From Endomychus coccineus (lineage: Eukaryota > Arthropoda > Insecta > Coleoptera > Endomychidae): a stretch of 64,000 bases of DNA. The DNA lies in NCBI GenBank assembly GCA_958510875.1, contig OY294067.1, positions 150,486,962 through 150,550,961 of the forward strand, in the 5' to 3' direction. Shown piece by piece: positions 1 through 9,152 of this stretch (position 1 is its first letter; every line of letters begins with the position of its first letter). The notes beneath the pieces are model-generated. The model made no database searches and was not told the origin of the DNA. It worked only from the letters and a program-made list of their open reading frames with translations. The position numbers and the translations under genes are program-made.

Positions 1-294
1 CTCTACTCCCAGATTGGCATTCTGTCATTACTCTATCCCAGGCTTTCTTTTCTGAAACTGTATCTACTAGGTGCCTATTTAGTCCTGTCAAAATAGCCCT
101 CATGAATCGAAAATGAAGCTATTTTGCTTATATTGACCGATTTGGGCGTTCTTGGTGTCAAAATGTTCGGGAATGCACCCCGAACCGGAAAACCCCATTT
201 TGAACCTGCGCTTCTGTAATCCCCACTTAGTAATTATCAATTAAGCCTCTAATTATTTGTTGATTCGGACCGATAATTAACTAAGATATTTGAC

Positions 295-905
295 AAAAAA
301 TTTTTAACGGAAATTGGCCGCAAATCGTTACTCGGAAGTTTTCGAGGTCGTTGATCAAGAATTCATTGTCAGAATCGGGAAATTAGGAAAAACTCGACGT
401 TTTCATGGGAAATTTCCACAAAAATCTGCAAATGTTGCATGACGAGCGTAAAAAAATTTACTCTGGGGTTTTCGAGGTCGCTAATCACGAATCCGTTGTC
501 AGAATCGGAAAATTCCGGAAAACTCGACATTTAATGTAGTTGACAAAAAAATATGTGAGGACATTTTCATGGAAAATTAAAACCAAAATCTGCAAACGGT
601 GCATCATTTACGTAAAAAAATTCACCCGGGGGTTTTCGAAGTCCCTGATCACGATTTTGTTGTCAGAATCGGAAAATTCTACATATTTTGCTGGAAAACT
701 CAGCATTTTCATGGAATATTCCTACAAAAATCTGCAAATGTTGCATCACGAGCGTGAAAAAATTCACTCGGGGGTTTTCGAGGTCGTTGAACACGAATCT
801 GTTGTCAGAATCTAAGAATTTGGGAGTGCTCTGCATTTTCATGAAGAATTACAACCAAAATCTGCGAACGGTGCATCACTAACGTAAAAAAAGTCACTCA
901 GGGGC
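295..905. repeat. Tandem satellite-like repeat, forward block
   Basis: Four to five head-to-tail copies of a unit of about 130-165 bp are visible. A TTCGAGGTCG-type box recurs near 341, 471, 635 and 776, each time preceded by a box like CTGCAAATGTTGCAT. Short reading frames across it are products of the repeat and not genes. The same unit recurs in opposite orientation at 1085-1560, so the two blocks form a large inverted repeat. Confidence 0.8.
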
Positions 906-1084
906 ACAGCTGATTGATAAAGCTGATGCAAGGTGGCAGCATAGCCTCTGGGGAGGATACATTATCCCAGTAAACTCATCTTTCAAATAAAAATCACACT
1001 GATGTAATTTTTTAATTTATTCAATTTTGTATAAAGATTATATTTTATATAGATTATTTATAACAAAACATTCAAGAAATTATT

Positions 1085-1560
1085 CACAGCGACCTCGAAA
1101 TCCTGCGAGTGGATTTTTTTACGCTCGTGATGCAACATTTCCAGATTTTTGTGGAAATTTTTCATGGAAGTTTTGAATCTTCCGGTCAATAAATTAGAAT
1201 TGCAAGATTATGACAGCGGGTTCGTGATCAGCGAACTGGAAAACCCCGAGTTAATTTTATTACGCTCGTGATGCAACATTTGCAGATTTGTGTAAAAATT
1301 TTTCTTGAAAATGCCAAGTTTTCCAGCCAAATATGAAGAATTTTTCAATTCTGACAGCAGAATTGTGATCAGCGACCTCGAAAACCCCGGAGTGATTTTT
1401 CTACGCTCGTGATGCAACATTTGCAGATTTTTGTAGAAATGTTCCATGGAAATACCGAGTTTTCAACCAAATATGTAGAATTTTCCGATTCTGACAACAG
1501 AATCGTGATCAGCGACTTCGAAAACCCCTGAGCGATTTTGTTTAGGCTAGTGATGCACCG
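1085..1560. repeat. Tandem satellite-like repeat, inverted block
   Basis: Three to four copies of the 295-905 unit appear as the reverse complement with a period near 140 bp. The box CGACCTCGAAAACCCC or close variants occurs near 1090, 1226, 1372 and 1512. The spacer 906-1084 has no obvious coding content. The arrangement resembles the arms of a fold-back type element. Confidence 0.75.
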
Positions 1561-1857
1561 TTACATCGTACGCTACATCATTACAAAACAAGCAACAAAT
1601 AACTCGGATGAAAAATCTCATAAGACTGATCATGGTCCTTCAAGCCGGATATGAAAATAAATAGTTCATTCAAGCCGAAGAAACATTTAACACTCAATTC
1701 GAAGTAACATTCGGAACACAAAATTGATCTAATCGAATAAAAGATAACTGAAAATATCTAAAATTAAGGGAGCCTAGCTTTCCTTTTCTGTCTTTTCTTT
1801 CATCAATTATCCTTATTTGATATCAACTTATGTAATACTGTGAGTTATCATTATTCA
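1561..1857. other. Short gene-free stretch
   Basis: This is AT-rich sequence between the inverted satellite block and the BEL/Pao gag remnant. I see no open frame, hairpin or repeat in it. It may contain the untranslated leader or LTR edge of the BEL/Pao copy, but no LTR terminus is recognisable. Confidence 0.4.
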
Positions 1858-2860
1858 AAATGAGCGGAGAACGAATTTCAACATTACATTACAAAAGCGG
1901 TAGTATCAAAGCACATACTACACGATTTTCAAAATTCTTAATGGATGATTTTTTATTAAAAGAATTATGTGCACGATTTGAAAAAATGTAATTTTCATAG
2001 AATGAAATAGAAGGTATTCAAACTGAGTTAGAATTGATAGAGAAAAATAACCCAGAGGAAGATGATCTCATTGACAAAGGAATACCTGAAACCTCTTTTT
2101 TCAAGATTATTAGTCATACAAAACGATTAATGCAAAGATTGATGTCACCTTTAGTTGTTGCAAAATTGCAAATCGGCAATTGTATTGGCAGCATTGGAAG
2201 TATCTGAAGCAAATTACGATAAAGAGTGGGATCTCCTATGTCAGCGATATCAAAATAAGAGGATTATAATTTAAACAGATTTGTGTGCAATAGTGTTACA
2301 ACAGTGTTACAACAAAAAGTGGTGCGAAGAACACCCGTTCAATCTTAAATCACATTCACCTACTTTCAAAGAATTCACCTCATTTTCAGAGGTAGAAGGT
2401 TTGTCATTCAATACAAAAACATTTTATGAAGAGATTAACTCAAGATTCGAGTGTTGGACATGTTGCTATCATAGATTCAGTACGCAATCTCTGCCGAAGA
2501 ATTATTTTATATTTTCATATGTACATTTTCTGAAATTATGCATACCTCAATGATATCAGGAAACTCAAGACATGTACCAACTGTTTTCGAAAAGAACACT
2601 CATCAAAAGATTGCAAAAATATCTATCCATGTAAAAAAAATTTCTTCGTCACAACACTATTTTGCATTCAGACAGAAAACAAGTTTCTACTAGTTCTATC
2701 GTGACGCGTTTGCCAAATACTGAAAATCATTCGCGATATGTTTCCAAACAACTCTTACCCCCCATTCAGCGGAAAATTCCCAAATTTATCAAGCGCAGAG
2801 TACCCACCAATTTCCTGTAGTCAAAAAAGATACATTAGCTACCAATGTTACTACATCTAA
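1858..2860 (+). pseudogene. BEL/Pao retrotransposon gag remnant
   Basis: An ATG at 1858 opens a short frame beginning MSGERIS. Reading then has to jump frames and cross stops. Near 2181-2275 a frame reads ALEVSEANYDKEWDLL, which is the characteristic gag region of BEL/Pao elements. Near 2558-2605 a zinc knuckle CTNCFRKEHSSKDC fits C-x2-C-x4-H-x4-C. Many stops and frameshifts show it is long dead. The matching pol part is at 18286-19740, beyond the nested insertions. Family assignment is firm, boundaries are approximate. Confidence 0.7.
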
Positions 2861-2889
2861 AATTAATATATGTGTCAGTGAGTGAGTCA

Positions 2890-3999
2890 AAAGTGTAGAG
2901 TTACCTGCTTTTTATTTAAATGCGCAAGCTCCTGACAATAAACTTAATCAGATAGATGTTTTTACACATATGCATAGGCCTGATATTACATGACTTTTTG
3001 TAAACCTGGAGCACTGAGTATAACAATATTTTATCTGGATATTTTTTAATATCTCACCTCAACAGAACTTATCATAAGCATGGTGGTATCTCTGTATATG
3101 TTTTAAAGGAACTAACTGAACATTTCCGGAAAATTGATTACGTAACTAATCTGACTGCTGTAATTGATTTTGAAATGACAGGAATATCTACTGTAGATAA
3201 TAAGGTATGTATCACAATTCTTCATGAAACACAAACTGTGGATAGTAAGATATTCTATAGGAAATTAGATATTTTGCTTGAATAAGCCTCCTTCAAATTA
3301 ATGTATCGATTATCTATGCACTAGTATTAATCAAAATCATATTAAAAAAAATTGATCCACATGTTTCCGATCATAAAGCAATAATCTTCACATTTCATTA
3401 CCGGCAGGAACCTCCGGCTATCAGGGTGTCAAACATGTATTGCCGAAGAAACCTAAGCTTTGTAAAATTTGAATTTAAAACCGATTTTACTAATCCCTTT
3501 TCTGATTTTCATTGAAATGGCCAAGAAACTGATTTTGATGAATTCATTTCTCACTTCTTCCTAATATTCAACAACAATTTTCTCAAAACTTTATTAATTA
3601 ATAAACAACATACTTCAAATAAAAATAATTACAAGATGTCATTTTCCGATAATGAAAAACGTAATATTGATAACTTTAAATTCATAAATCACATTTTTGA
3701 GCACAGTGTGAATCCACAAATTGAAAAACTACTCTAGCAATATAAAGGTCTAATCAACAGAGATATTAAAAATGTAAAAATTAATTATTCCTCAAATGTA
3801 ATCAATAATTCAAATAATAAAATGATAAGCTTGTGGAACAAAAGAAATCGTATAAATGAACAGACAAATAAGAAACCACAGAATACTATTCACAAAATCA
3901 TATATAAGAACAAAATATTCACAACTTCATTAAAAATATATAATTTATTTGCAACACACTTTGTTAATTCAGCTAAATCAATAAAAAATCAGTATATGG
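2890..3999 (+). pseudogene. Non-LTR retrotransposon endonuclease half (5' part), interrupted
   Basis: Broken frames read like the APE-type endonuclease of a CR1/Jockey-like ORF2. They include a segment near 3071-3110 (YHKHGGISVYVLKEL) and the SDH catalytic motif (PHVSDHKAIIFTF) near 3357-3395. The open stretch 3822-4010 continues the linker toward the reverse transcriptase. The frame is cut at 4005 by the Polinton insertion and resumes at 17421. Several stops precede the insertion, so the copy is degenerate. Confidence 0.7.
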
Positions 4000-4005
4000 A
4001 GAACA
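4000..4005. repeat. Polinton target-site duplication, left
   Basis: AGAACA lies immediately outside the left terminus, which begins AGTAGATGAACAGG at 4006. The identical hexamer follows the right terminus at 17415-17420. A 6-bp duplication is the known signature of Polinton/Maverick integration. Confidence 0.93.
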
Positions 4006-4205
4006 AGTAGATGAACAGGACGAGTTCGTCACCAGGATATCCGCTCTCCACTTCCGGTCTAGCTGTCGATGTGCATCCGGTGCATGAGCTCGTCCTTATC
4101 AGTTTTGAAAGGATGTAGGTGATAAGGATTTTATTTTATTTGTAAAGAGTATACAGGGTGTGTATAAAAAGTGTGTCACATGTACAGAGTCACGTGACTA
4201 ACACA

Positions 4206-4790
4206 TGGCAGCATGGCGGCCCTAAGGTCCAACTGTCATGGCGACCATAAGGTCCAGCTGTCATGGCGACCATAAGAACCAGCTGTCATGGCGACCATAA
4301 GAACCAGCTGTCATGGCGATCATAAGGACCAGCTGTCATGGCGACCATAAGGACCAGCTGTCATGGCGACCATAAGGACCAGCTGTCATGGCGACCATAA
4401 TGTCCAGCTGTCATGGCGATCATAAGAACCAACTGTCATGGCGACCATAAGGTCCAGCTGTCATGGCGAGCATGAGGTACAGCTGTCATGGCTACATAAG
4501 GTCCAGCTGTCATGGCGACCATAAGAACCAGCTGTCATGGCGACCATAAGAACCAGCTGTCATGGCGACCATAAGAACCAGCTGTCATGGCGTCCATAAG
4601 AACCAGCTGTCATGGCGTCCATAAGGACCAGTTGTCATGGCGACCATAAGGACCAGCTGTCATGGCGATCATAAGAACCAACTGTCATGGCGACCATAAG
4701 GTCCAGCTGTCATGGCGAGCATGAGGTACAGCTGTTATGGCTACCATAAGGTCCAGCTGTCATGGCGACCATAAGGTACAGCTGTCATGG
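4206..4790. repeat. 25-bp tandem array in the left TIR
   Basis: About 23 copies of a 25-bp unit built around CAGCTGTCATGGCGACCATA are present. Each carries a CAGCTG E-box-like hexamer. Small variants (AAGGTCC, AAGAACC, AAGGACC) alternate, suggesting turnover by unequal exchange. There are no unique spacers. The mirror array is at 16626-17205. Confidence 0.9.
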
Positions 4791-5325
4791 CGAACCCAAG
4801 GTACAGACTGCTTCGTGGAGGGGGCTCCGCCACCTTTAGGAAGCAATCTGTACCTTTGGTCCAAAGGTACAGGCTGCTTCATGGAGATGTCACCACCACG
4901 TGACAGCTGTCATCGAAGGTACAGAATGCTTCGTGGAGATGTCGCCACCACGTGACAGCTGTCATGGCGACCCTTGGGTACAGGCTGCTTCATGGAGATG
5001 TCACCACCACATGACAGCTGTCATGGCGGACCAACGGTACAGGTTGCTTCGTGTAGGTGTCACCACCACGTGACAGCTGTCATGGTGAGCTAAAGGTACA
5101 GGCTGCTTCATGGAGATGTCGCCACCACATGACAGCTGTCATGGTGAACCAAAGGTACAGGTTGCTTCGTGTAGGTGTCACCAACACGTGACAGCTGTCA
5201 TGGTGAGCTAAAGGTACAGGCTGCTTCGTGTAGGTGTCACGTGACAGATGTCATGGCGGACCGAAGGTACAGGCTGCTTCGTGTAGGTGTCACCACCACG
5301 TGACAAAGACTGCTTTGTCATTGTT
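4791..5325. repeat. About 60-bp tandem array in the left TIR
   Basis: Roughly nine copies of a longer unit combine GGTACAGGCTGCTTC, a short GGAGATGTC or GTAGGTGTC box, and CCACCACGTGACAGCTGTCA. Each unit holds adjacent CACGTG and CAGCTG hexamers. The mirror array is at 16105-16625. It could serve as an origin or enhancer, but no function is shown by sequence. Confidence 0.85.
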
Positions 5326-5460
5326 TCAATCCGGCGATCATAGTTTACGAACGATGATGACGTCACTGCTTCGAACCGATGACAGTAACTGATTCAATCC
5401 GGCGACCATAGTTCACGAACGATGATGACGTCATCATCGTTCACGAACTATGATGGGCTA
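5326..5460. repeat. Palindromic CRE-like block of the left TIR
   Basis: The segment has CGAACGATGATGACGTCATC at its core, continuing as a perfect palindrome into CATCGTTCG around 5414-5441, with TGACGTCA (a CRE/ATF-type octamer) at its centre. A flanking CCATAGTT/AACTATGG pair extends the imperfect stem. The right TIR has the same palindrome plus additional repeat copies (15826-16095). Confidence 0.8.
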
Positions 5461-5524
5461 ATGAGGAATAAAATGTGAATAATCATAATGATTGTATTAC
5501 ATTCATACACATGTTTTTTCGCAT

Positions 5525-5665
5525 GATTCAACACATGCTTTAACATTCAGACACGTGTTTCAACATTCAGACACGTGTTTCAGCATTCAGACACGTGTTT
5601 CAGACACGTGTTTCAACATTCAGACACGTGTTTCAACATTCAGACACGTGTTCCAGCATTCATAC
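5525..5665. repeat. 20-bp tandem repeat with CACGTG boxes
   Basis: A unit of about 20 bp, CATTCAGACACGTGTTTCAA, repeats six to seven times between the left TIR and the first gene. Every copy holds a CACGTG E-box. The open frame 5492-5758 across it is a by-product of the repeat. Its position just upstream of the ATPase promoter makes a regulatory role possible, but this is inference. Confidence 0.8.
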
Positions 5666-5758
5666 CTATTTAACATGTATTTGATACCTGATTTTGACAG
5701 AACCGTAGAAGCACCTAACCGCGTGATCAGACATACACAATATAACATCATCATCTAG

Positions 5759-5767
5759 TATATAAAC
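5759..5767 (+). promoter_or_regulatory. TATA-box candidate upstream of the ATPase gene
   Basis: TATATAAAC ends 17 nt before the ATG at 5784. This spacing is tight. Transcription starting 25-30 nt downstream would begin near the first ATG and might favour the in-frame ATGs at 5817 and 5820. Similar boxes precede the 6552 and 11527 genes. Confidence 0.45.
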
Positions 5768-5783
5768 AAATGCTTATTAACAT

Positions 5784-6509
5784 ATGTTCCAGTATGATTT
5801 CGATTCGCCTTCAGGCATGATGAAGATTGTTAAGCAAAAAGACTCGTTGAGTATTATGAACTTAGGGTCAAGCAATGAGAATGTTGAACAACCACAACGT
5901 CACAGCTCTTTGCTGCCTAATACTCTACGAACAATAATCTGTGGTCCAAGTAATTGTGGGAAAACAAATGTGATGTTATCTCTATTGTTAGATGCAAACG
6001 GTCTGAAATTTGAAAACGTGTACATATATTCAAAGTCTTTACACCAACCAAACTACCAGTTACTAAAGGAGACATTGAAGAAAATTGAGGGGCTTGGATA
6101 TCTTCCTTGTACCGAAAGTGATGAGGTCATAGACCCCACAGAAGCGAGGCCTAATTCAATCATAATATTCGATGACGTGATGTTTGAGAAACAGGAGAAA
6201 ATTCGTGCTTATTTTTCAAGAGGGAGACACAACTCAATTGATAGTTTCTATCTTTGCCAGTCTTTTGCTAAATGTCCAAAACATGGATTGCGCGACAATG
6301 CCAATTGCTTGATTATTTTCAAACAGGATGAGCTCAATTTGAAACATATATTCACCGATCATGTAAGTACCGACATGTCACTCGAAAAATTCAAAGAGAT
6401 ATGTAGCGTATGTTGGAAAGATAAATATGGATTCCTTATGATAAACAAAGACTGTGATATGAACAAAGGACGTTATCGCAAAGGTTTTGATAGTTATATA
6501 TACATCTAA
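5784..6509 (+). CDS. Packaging ATPase (FtsK/HerA, A32-like)
   Basis: This 241-residue protein has a Walker A motif GPSNCGKT at residues 54-61 and a Walker B motif IIIFDD near 126-131. Ordering, length and motifs fit the genome-packaging ATPases of Polintons, adintoviruses and nucleocytoplasmic large DNA viruses. These pump double-stranded DNA into preformed icosahedral capsids. No internal stop is seen, and the full family length is present. It is the first gene after the left inverted repeat and is followed 42 nt later by the next gene on the same strand. The start at 5784 is the first ATG; the twin ATG at 5817/5820 is an alternative. Function from family knowledge is secure; activity of this copy is unknown. 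Confidence 0.92.
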   Translation: MFQYDFDSPSGMMKIVKQKDSLSIMNLGSSNENVEQPQRHSSLLPNTLRTIICGPSNCGKTNVMLSLLLDANGLKFENVYIYSKSLHQPNYQLLKETLKKIEGLGYLPCTESDEVIDPTEARPNSIIIFDDVMFEKQEKIRAYFSRGRHNSIDSFYLCQSFAKCPKHGLRDNANCLIIFKQDELNLKHIFTDHVSTDMSLEKFKEICSVCWKDKYGFLMINKDCDMNKGRYRKGFDSYIYI

Positions 6510-6513
6510 CATG

Positions 6514-6522
6514 TATATATAC
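6514..6522 (+). promoter_or_regulatory. TATA-box candidate upstream of the 6552 gene
   Basis: TATATATAC begins 38 nt before the ATG at 6552, and a CTCAGC initiator-like run lies just before the ATG. The spacing implies a very short leader, like that of the minor capsid gene. Confidence 0.45.
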
Positions 6523-6551
6523 TTTCATTTGAAATAGACAACTCGCTCAGC

Positions 6552-7616
6552 ATGGACGTGGGTGTGAGTAACACGCTTAAAGAAAAACAACAATTGAAGA
6601 AAAAAAATTGGGAGTTAGCAAACGTTGTGAGGAAAAAATATATGGCTGTGAAATTGGGTAAAGCTGAAAATGATGAGATTCTAGATAATATGTTCAGGAA
6701 TGTATCTAAACCTCTGGAGGAAATTGCGAAAAATGCTGAAATAATCAAACAAAATTCGTTGGTTAAACCTGAAAGTATTGTTTCTACAGCAACACAAATG
6801 GAGAACATACCAATCCCAAATATTGTAACTGAAGGGGAAGAGTTCGTATATAACCCCCAAAATACTGAGGAGGATGTGTTTACCCTCGAACCTACTATCG
6901 ATCAGATTCGTGAAGAATTCAGAAAACATAAGAAAGATAATGCAGAGGCTACAGAGGAGTTTCTGCAACAATACCCCACATTAGCACGTTATTACTTGGA
7001 AGGATTCCTATTGGATGATGATGTCAAGAAATACGATGATAGAATGGGATTGCAATATAATTCAGCTTTAGACAAATGGTTCATGGGTAATCAACCTATA
7101 GAAATTGATAGTGAGAGTAATATAATTATCAAGGGTACTCCGTTCAAGGGTACCACAGGACTGTATAATTTGATATTTTACAGAGATGTTCTACCTGATA
7201 CTTACACTGTGGAAGATGGGAAAAATTACAGTCAAATGATGGAAATGACTAGTGCCCATAGACGTAATAACGATCCAGCTGATCGAATAAGAAACATTGT
7301 AAAATACAAAAATGTACTGAAACCTTTGATTAATTCCATGAAAAGACCCAGAGCCAAAACATACACTGGAAGTGCATATATCAAAAATGATATGCTTGAA
7401 TATAACGAGAAACCTATCGAATATGTTTATTGGGATGACGTTAACGAAATTGTGGATAGACTGAGACTTCTTGTTGCATCCTCGCATGCAGGTAACCATA
7501 ATCATCACAATGAGATAATCTCTATAATAGAAGAATTGATAGAGGCAGGGGTAATTGAACAAAAACCAGGTGTAAGACAAATTCATCACAGTTATGAAGA
7601 TGGTTTCAATGGATAA
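6552..7616 (+). CDS. Conserved Polinton-associated protein of unknown function
   Basis: This 354-residue protein has no recognised catalytic motif. The first 40 residues are lysine-rich and likely helical, and the middle is acidic (PTIDQIREEFRKHKKD). A central block contains GLQYNSALDKWFMG followed by IIIKGTPFKGTTGLYNLIF. The C-terminal region has YWDDVNEIVDRLRLLVASS and ends in a helical EIISIIEELIEAGVI. Proteins with this layout occur, unannotated, next to capsid and integrase genes in arthropod Polintons. I recognise the pattern but not a role. A structural or virion-associated job is an inference from its place between ATPase and fibre-like genes. The frame is intact. Confidence 0.75.
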   Translation: MDVGVSNTLKEKQQLKKKNWELANVVRKKYMAVKLGKAENDEILDNMFRNVSKPLEEIAKNAEIIKQNSLVKPESIVSTATQMENIPIPNIVTEGEEFVYNPQNTEEDVFTLEPTIDQIREEFRKHKKDNAEATEEFLQQYPTLARYYLEGFLLDDDVKKYDDRMGLQYNSALDKWFMGNQPIEIDSESNIIIKGTPFKGTTGLYNLIFYRDVLPDTYTVEDGKNYSQMMEMTSAHRRNNDPADRIRNIVKYKNVLKPLINSMKRPRAKTYTGSAYIKNDMLEYNEKPIEYVYWDDVNEIVDRLRLLVASSHAGNHNHHNEIISIIEELIEAGVIEQKPGVRQIHHSYEDGFNG

Positions 7617-7728
7617 GTTTGGCAGAACCTCCTCTTCCATGTGGATATATGATACAAATGTATTTAATAATAATTTCAAACAAGTTCACGGACAAGGATT
7701 ATTCCTAACGAGCTATGGAAGTTAAGAT

Positions 7729-8253
7729 ATGGAAAATCGTAGATTGTGCAACGTAAAATCACCGAATGATGATGGAGATGTTGCAAATAAAGTATATGTT
7801 GATAAATTAACACACAAACTGAATCTGAAAACGGAAACCAGTCTTAAAGATACCTTCAATGTTAGGGTTGATAATTTGATCAAAGATATCAACAAGGATC
7901 TGGATGAACATAACTTAACGAATGACAAGGTTATTCTCAACATTGATAAACATCTGATGGACATTCAGGATAAATATAATGGAATGGGGATCTATATAAA
8001 ATCAGAGTATAAAACAATCAGTGATAGTGTGAGGGAAAACAGAAATGAATTGAAAGAGATCAATAACACATTTAACAGTGTCAACATGCGTCTAAATGAC
8101 ATTACTAGTAAAGTGGAGGCGTTAGAACGACGGATGACATCTGTGGAACCTTCTAAGAAGAGACCCTCATCATCCACAACAACAAAGCAGGGCTCTGTGA
8201 AACGTATATCTCCAAATCCTGTGAATATACCCAAAAAATTAATTCTACACTAG
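7729..8253 (+). CDS. Coiled-coil protein with tail-fibre-like N-terminus
   Basis: This 174-residue protein begins with CNVKSPNDDGDVANKVYVD at about residues 6-25. The pattern resembles the short N-terminal repeat of phage and virus fibre proteins, where a 'nv..p....DaatK.YVd' element precedes a shaft. Residues 30-140 are heptad-rich, with VEALERRM near the end, and predict a long coiled coil. The C-terminal 35 residues are Ser/Thr/Lys/Pro-rich. It sits between the unknown 6552 gene and the integrase. A trimeric capsid spike or fibre is a reasonable hypothesis from motif and context, but no receptor-binding head is recognisable. Confidence 0.65.
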   Translation: MENRRLCNVKSPNDDGDVANKVYVDKLTHKLNLKTETSLKDTFNVRVDNLIKDINKDLDEHNLTNDKVILNIDKHLMDIQDKYNGMGIYIKSEYKTISDSVRENRNELKEINNTFNSVNMRLNDITSKVEALERRMTSVEPSKKRPSSSTTTKQGSVKRISPNPVNIPKKLILH

Positions 8254-8270
8254 ATTTCCACATTGATAAG

Positions 8271-9152
8271 ATGAGTAGAGAACAAGTTGTGCATGAGCTT
8301 CATAAGCCGAGTAGGAAGAATTTCAAACGACGCAGAACGATCATAAAAGGTTTGGATGATTTGTGGCAAATGGATCTGGCAGAAATGGGTAATTACGCTC
8401 GTGAAAATAGAGGATTCAAATACATTTTGATTATGATCGATTGTTTCTCGAAATTTCTATGGACACGCCCGCTGAAAACGAAATCAGCCGAAGAAGTTCG
8501 GAAAGCGGTCAGTTCTATATTGCTAGAAGGACATCGTAAGCCTAGGAATCTGCAAAGCGATCAGGGAAAAGAATTCTTCAATGAACACTTTAACGATCTA
8601 ATGAAGAAACATAATATCAATCATTATAATACGTATAGTGTGAAAAAAGCAGCCATTGCTGAACGTGTCATTCGAACGTTAAAGGAATCGCTCTACAAAC
8701 ATTTCAGTCTCAGCGGGAAATACAAATGGCTTGATATACTTGAAGAAACCACAGGAAAATATAATAAACGTAAACATAGTACTATAAATATGGCTCCAAT
8801 AAAAGTGACGAAACAGATTGAGAGCGAGATATTGAAGCGATCCTATTCACACATCAAGTTAGCTCTGCCTCACAAATACAACGTTGGAGATGTGGTGCGA
8901 ATAAGTAAGGCTAAACATATATTTGGAAAAGGATATTCGCCCAATTGGTCGACAGAATTGTTTAAAATTATAAGAGTTAACATAACAGCTCCTGTTACAT
9001 ATATTTTGCAAGATATGTTGGAAAAAACGATAAGTGGAGGATTCTACGAAAATGAATTACAGAAAACAAAACAAAACGATGTGTATTTAGTCGAAAAAAT
9101 ATTACGAAAGAGGAGGGGGCCAACAGTATGTGAAATGGTTGGGTCTAGATAA
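8271..9152 (+). CDS. Retroviral-type DDE integrase, C-terminus frameshifted
   Basis: The 293-residue reading frame holds an rve integrase core with D35 (WQMDLAEM), D97 (LQSDQGKEF) and E131 (AAIAERVIRT), giving 33 residues between the second and third catalytic residues as in Polinton integrases. It would cut and join element ends, producing the 6-bp duplication seen here. A chromodomain-like tail begins at VYLVEKILRKRRG near residue 271. Directly after residue 283 an extra base in the G-run at about 9115-9119 shifts the frame, so the chromodomain is replaced by ten unrelated residues. The duplicate copy at 9697-10053 keeps the intact tail, which makes the lesion clear. The catalytic core itself is uninterrupted. 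Confidence 0.9.
   Translation: MSREQVVHELHKPSRKNFKRRRTIIKGLDDLWQMDLAEMGNYARENRGFKYILIMIDCFSKFLWTRPLKTKSAEEVRKAVSSILLEGHRKPRNLQSDQGKEFFNEHFNDLMKKHNINHYNTYSVKKAAIAERVIRTLKESLYKHFSLSGKYKWLDILEETTGKYNKRKHSTINMAPIKVTKQIESEILKRSYSHIKLALPHKYNVGDVVRISKAKHIFGKGYSPNWSTELFKIIRVNITAPVTYILQDMLEKTISGGFYENELQKTKQNDVYLVEKILRKRRGPTVCEMVGSR

Larger units (their letters stand above)
4006..5483. repeat. Left terminal inverted repeat of the Polinton
   Basis: It matches the reverse complement of about 15796-17414. Both ends share the terminal AGTAGATGAACAGG, the same 25-bp and ~60-bp arrays, and the same palindromic inner block. A 72-codon stretch at 4737-4955 translates identically to 16464-16682 on the other strand, so the two repeats are nearly identical in places. 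Its inner edge fades out after the ATGAGGAATA run at 5461. Confidence 0.9.

Noticed and set aside
4737..4955. 72-codon open frame, identical to one at 16464-16682 on the other strand
   Set aside because: It lies fully inside the tandem arrays of the terminal repeats; the identity reflects the TIRs and not a gene.
4206..5325. Array of regular repeats resembling a CRISPR locus
   Set aside because: There are no unique spacers, units are contiguous, and the context is an animal transposon.
5492..5758. 88-codon frame before the ATPase
   Set aside because: It is mostly translation of the 20-bp CACGTG repeat.
6506..7679. Three minus-strand frames opposite the 6552 gene
   Set aside because: They are Phe/Ile/Ser-rich shadows typical of reverse-complemented lysine/glutamate-rich coding sequence.
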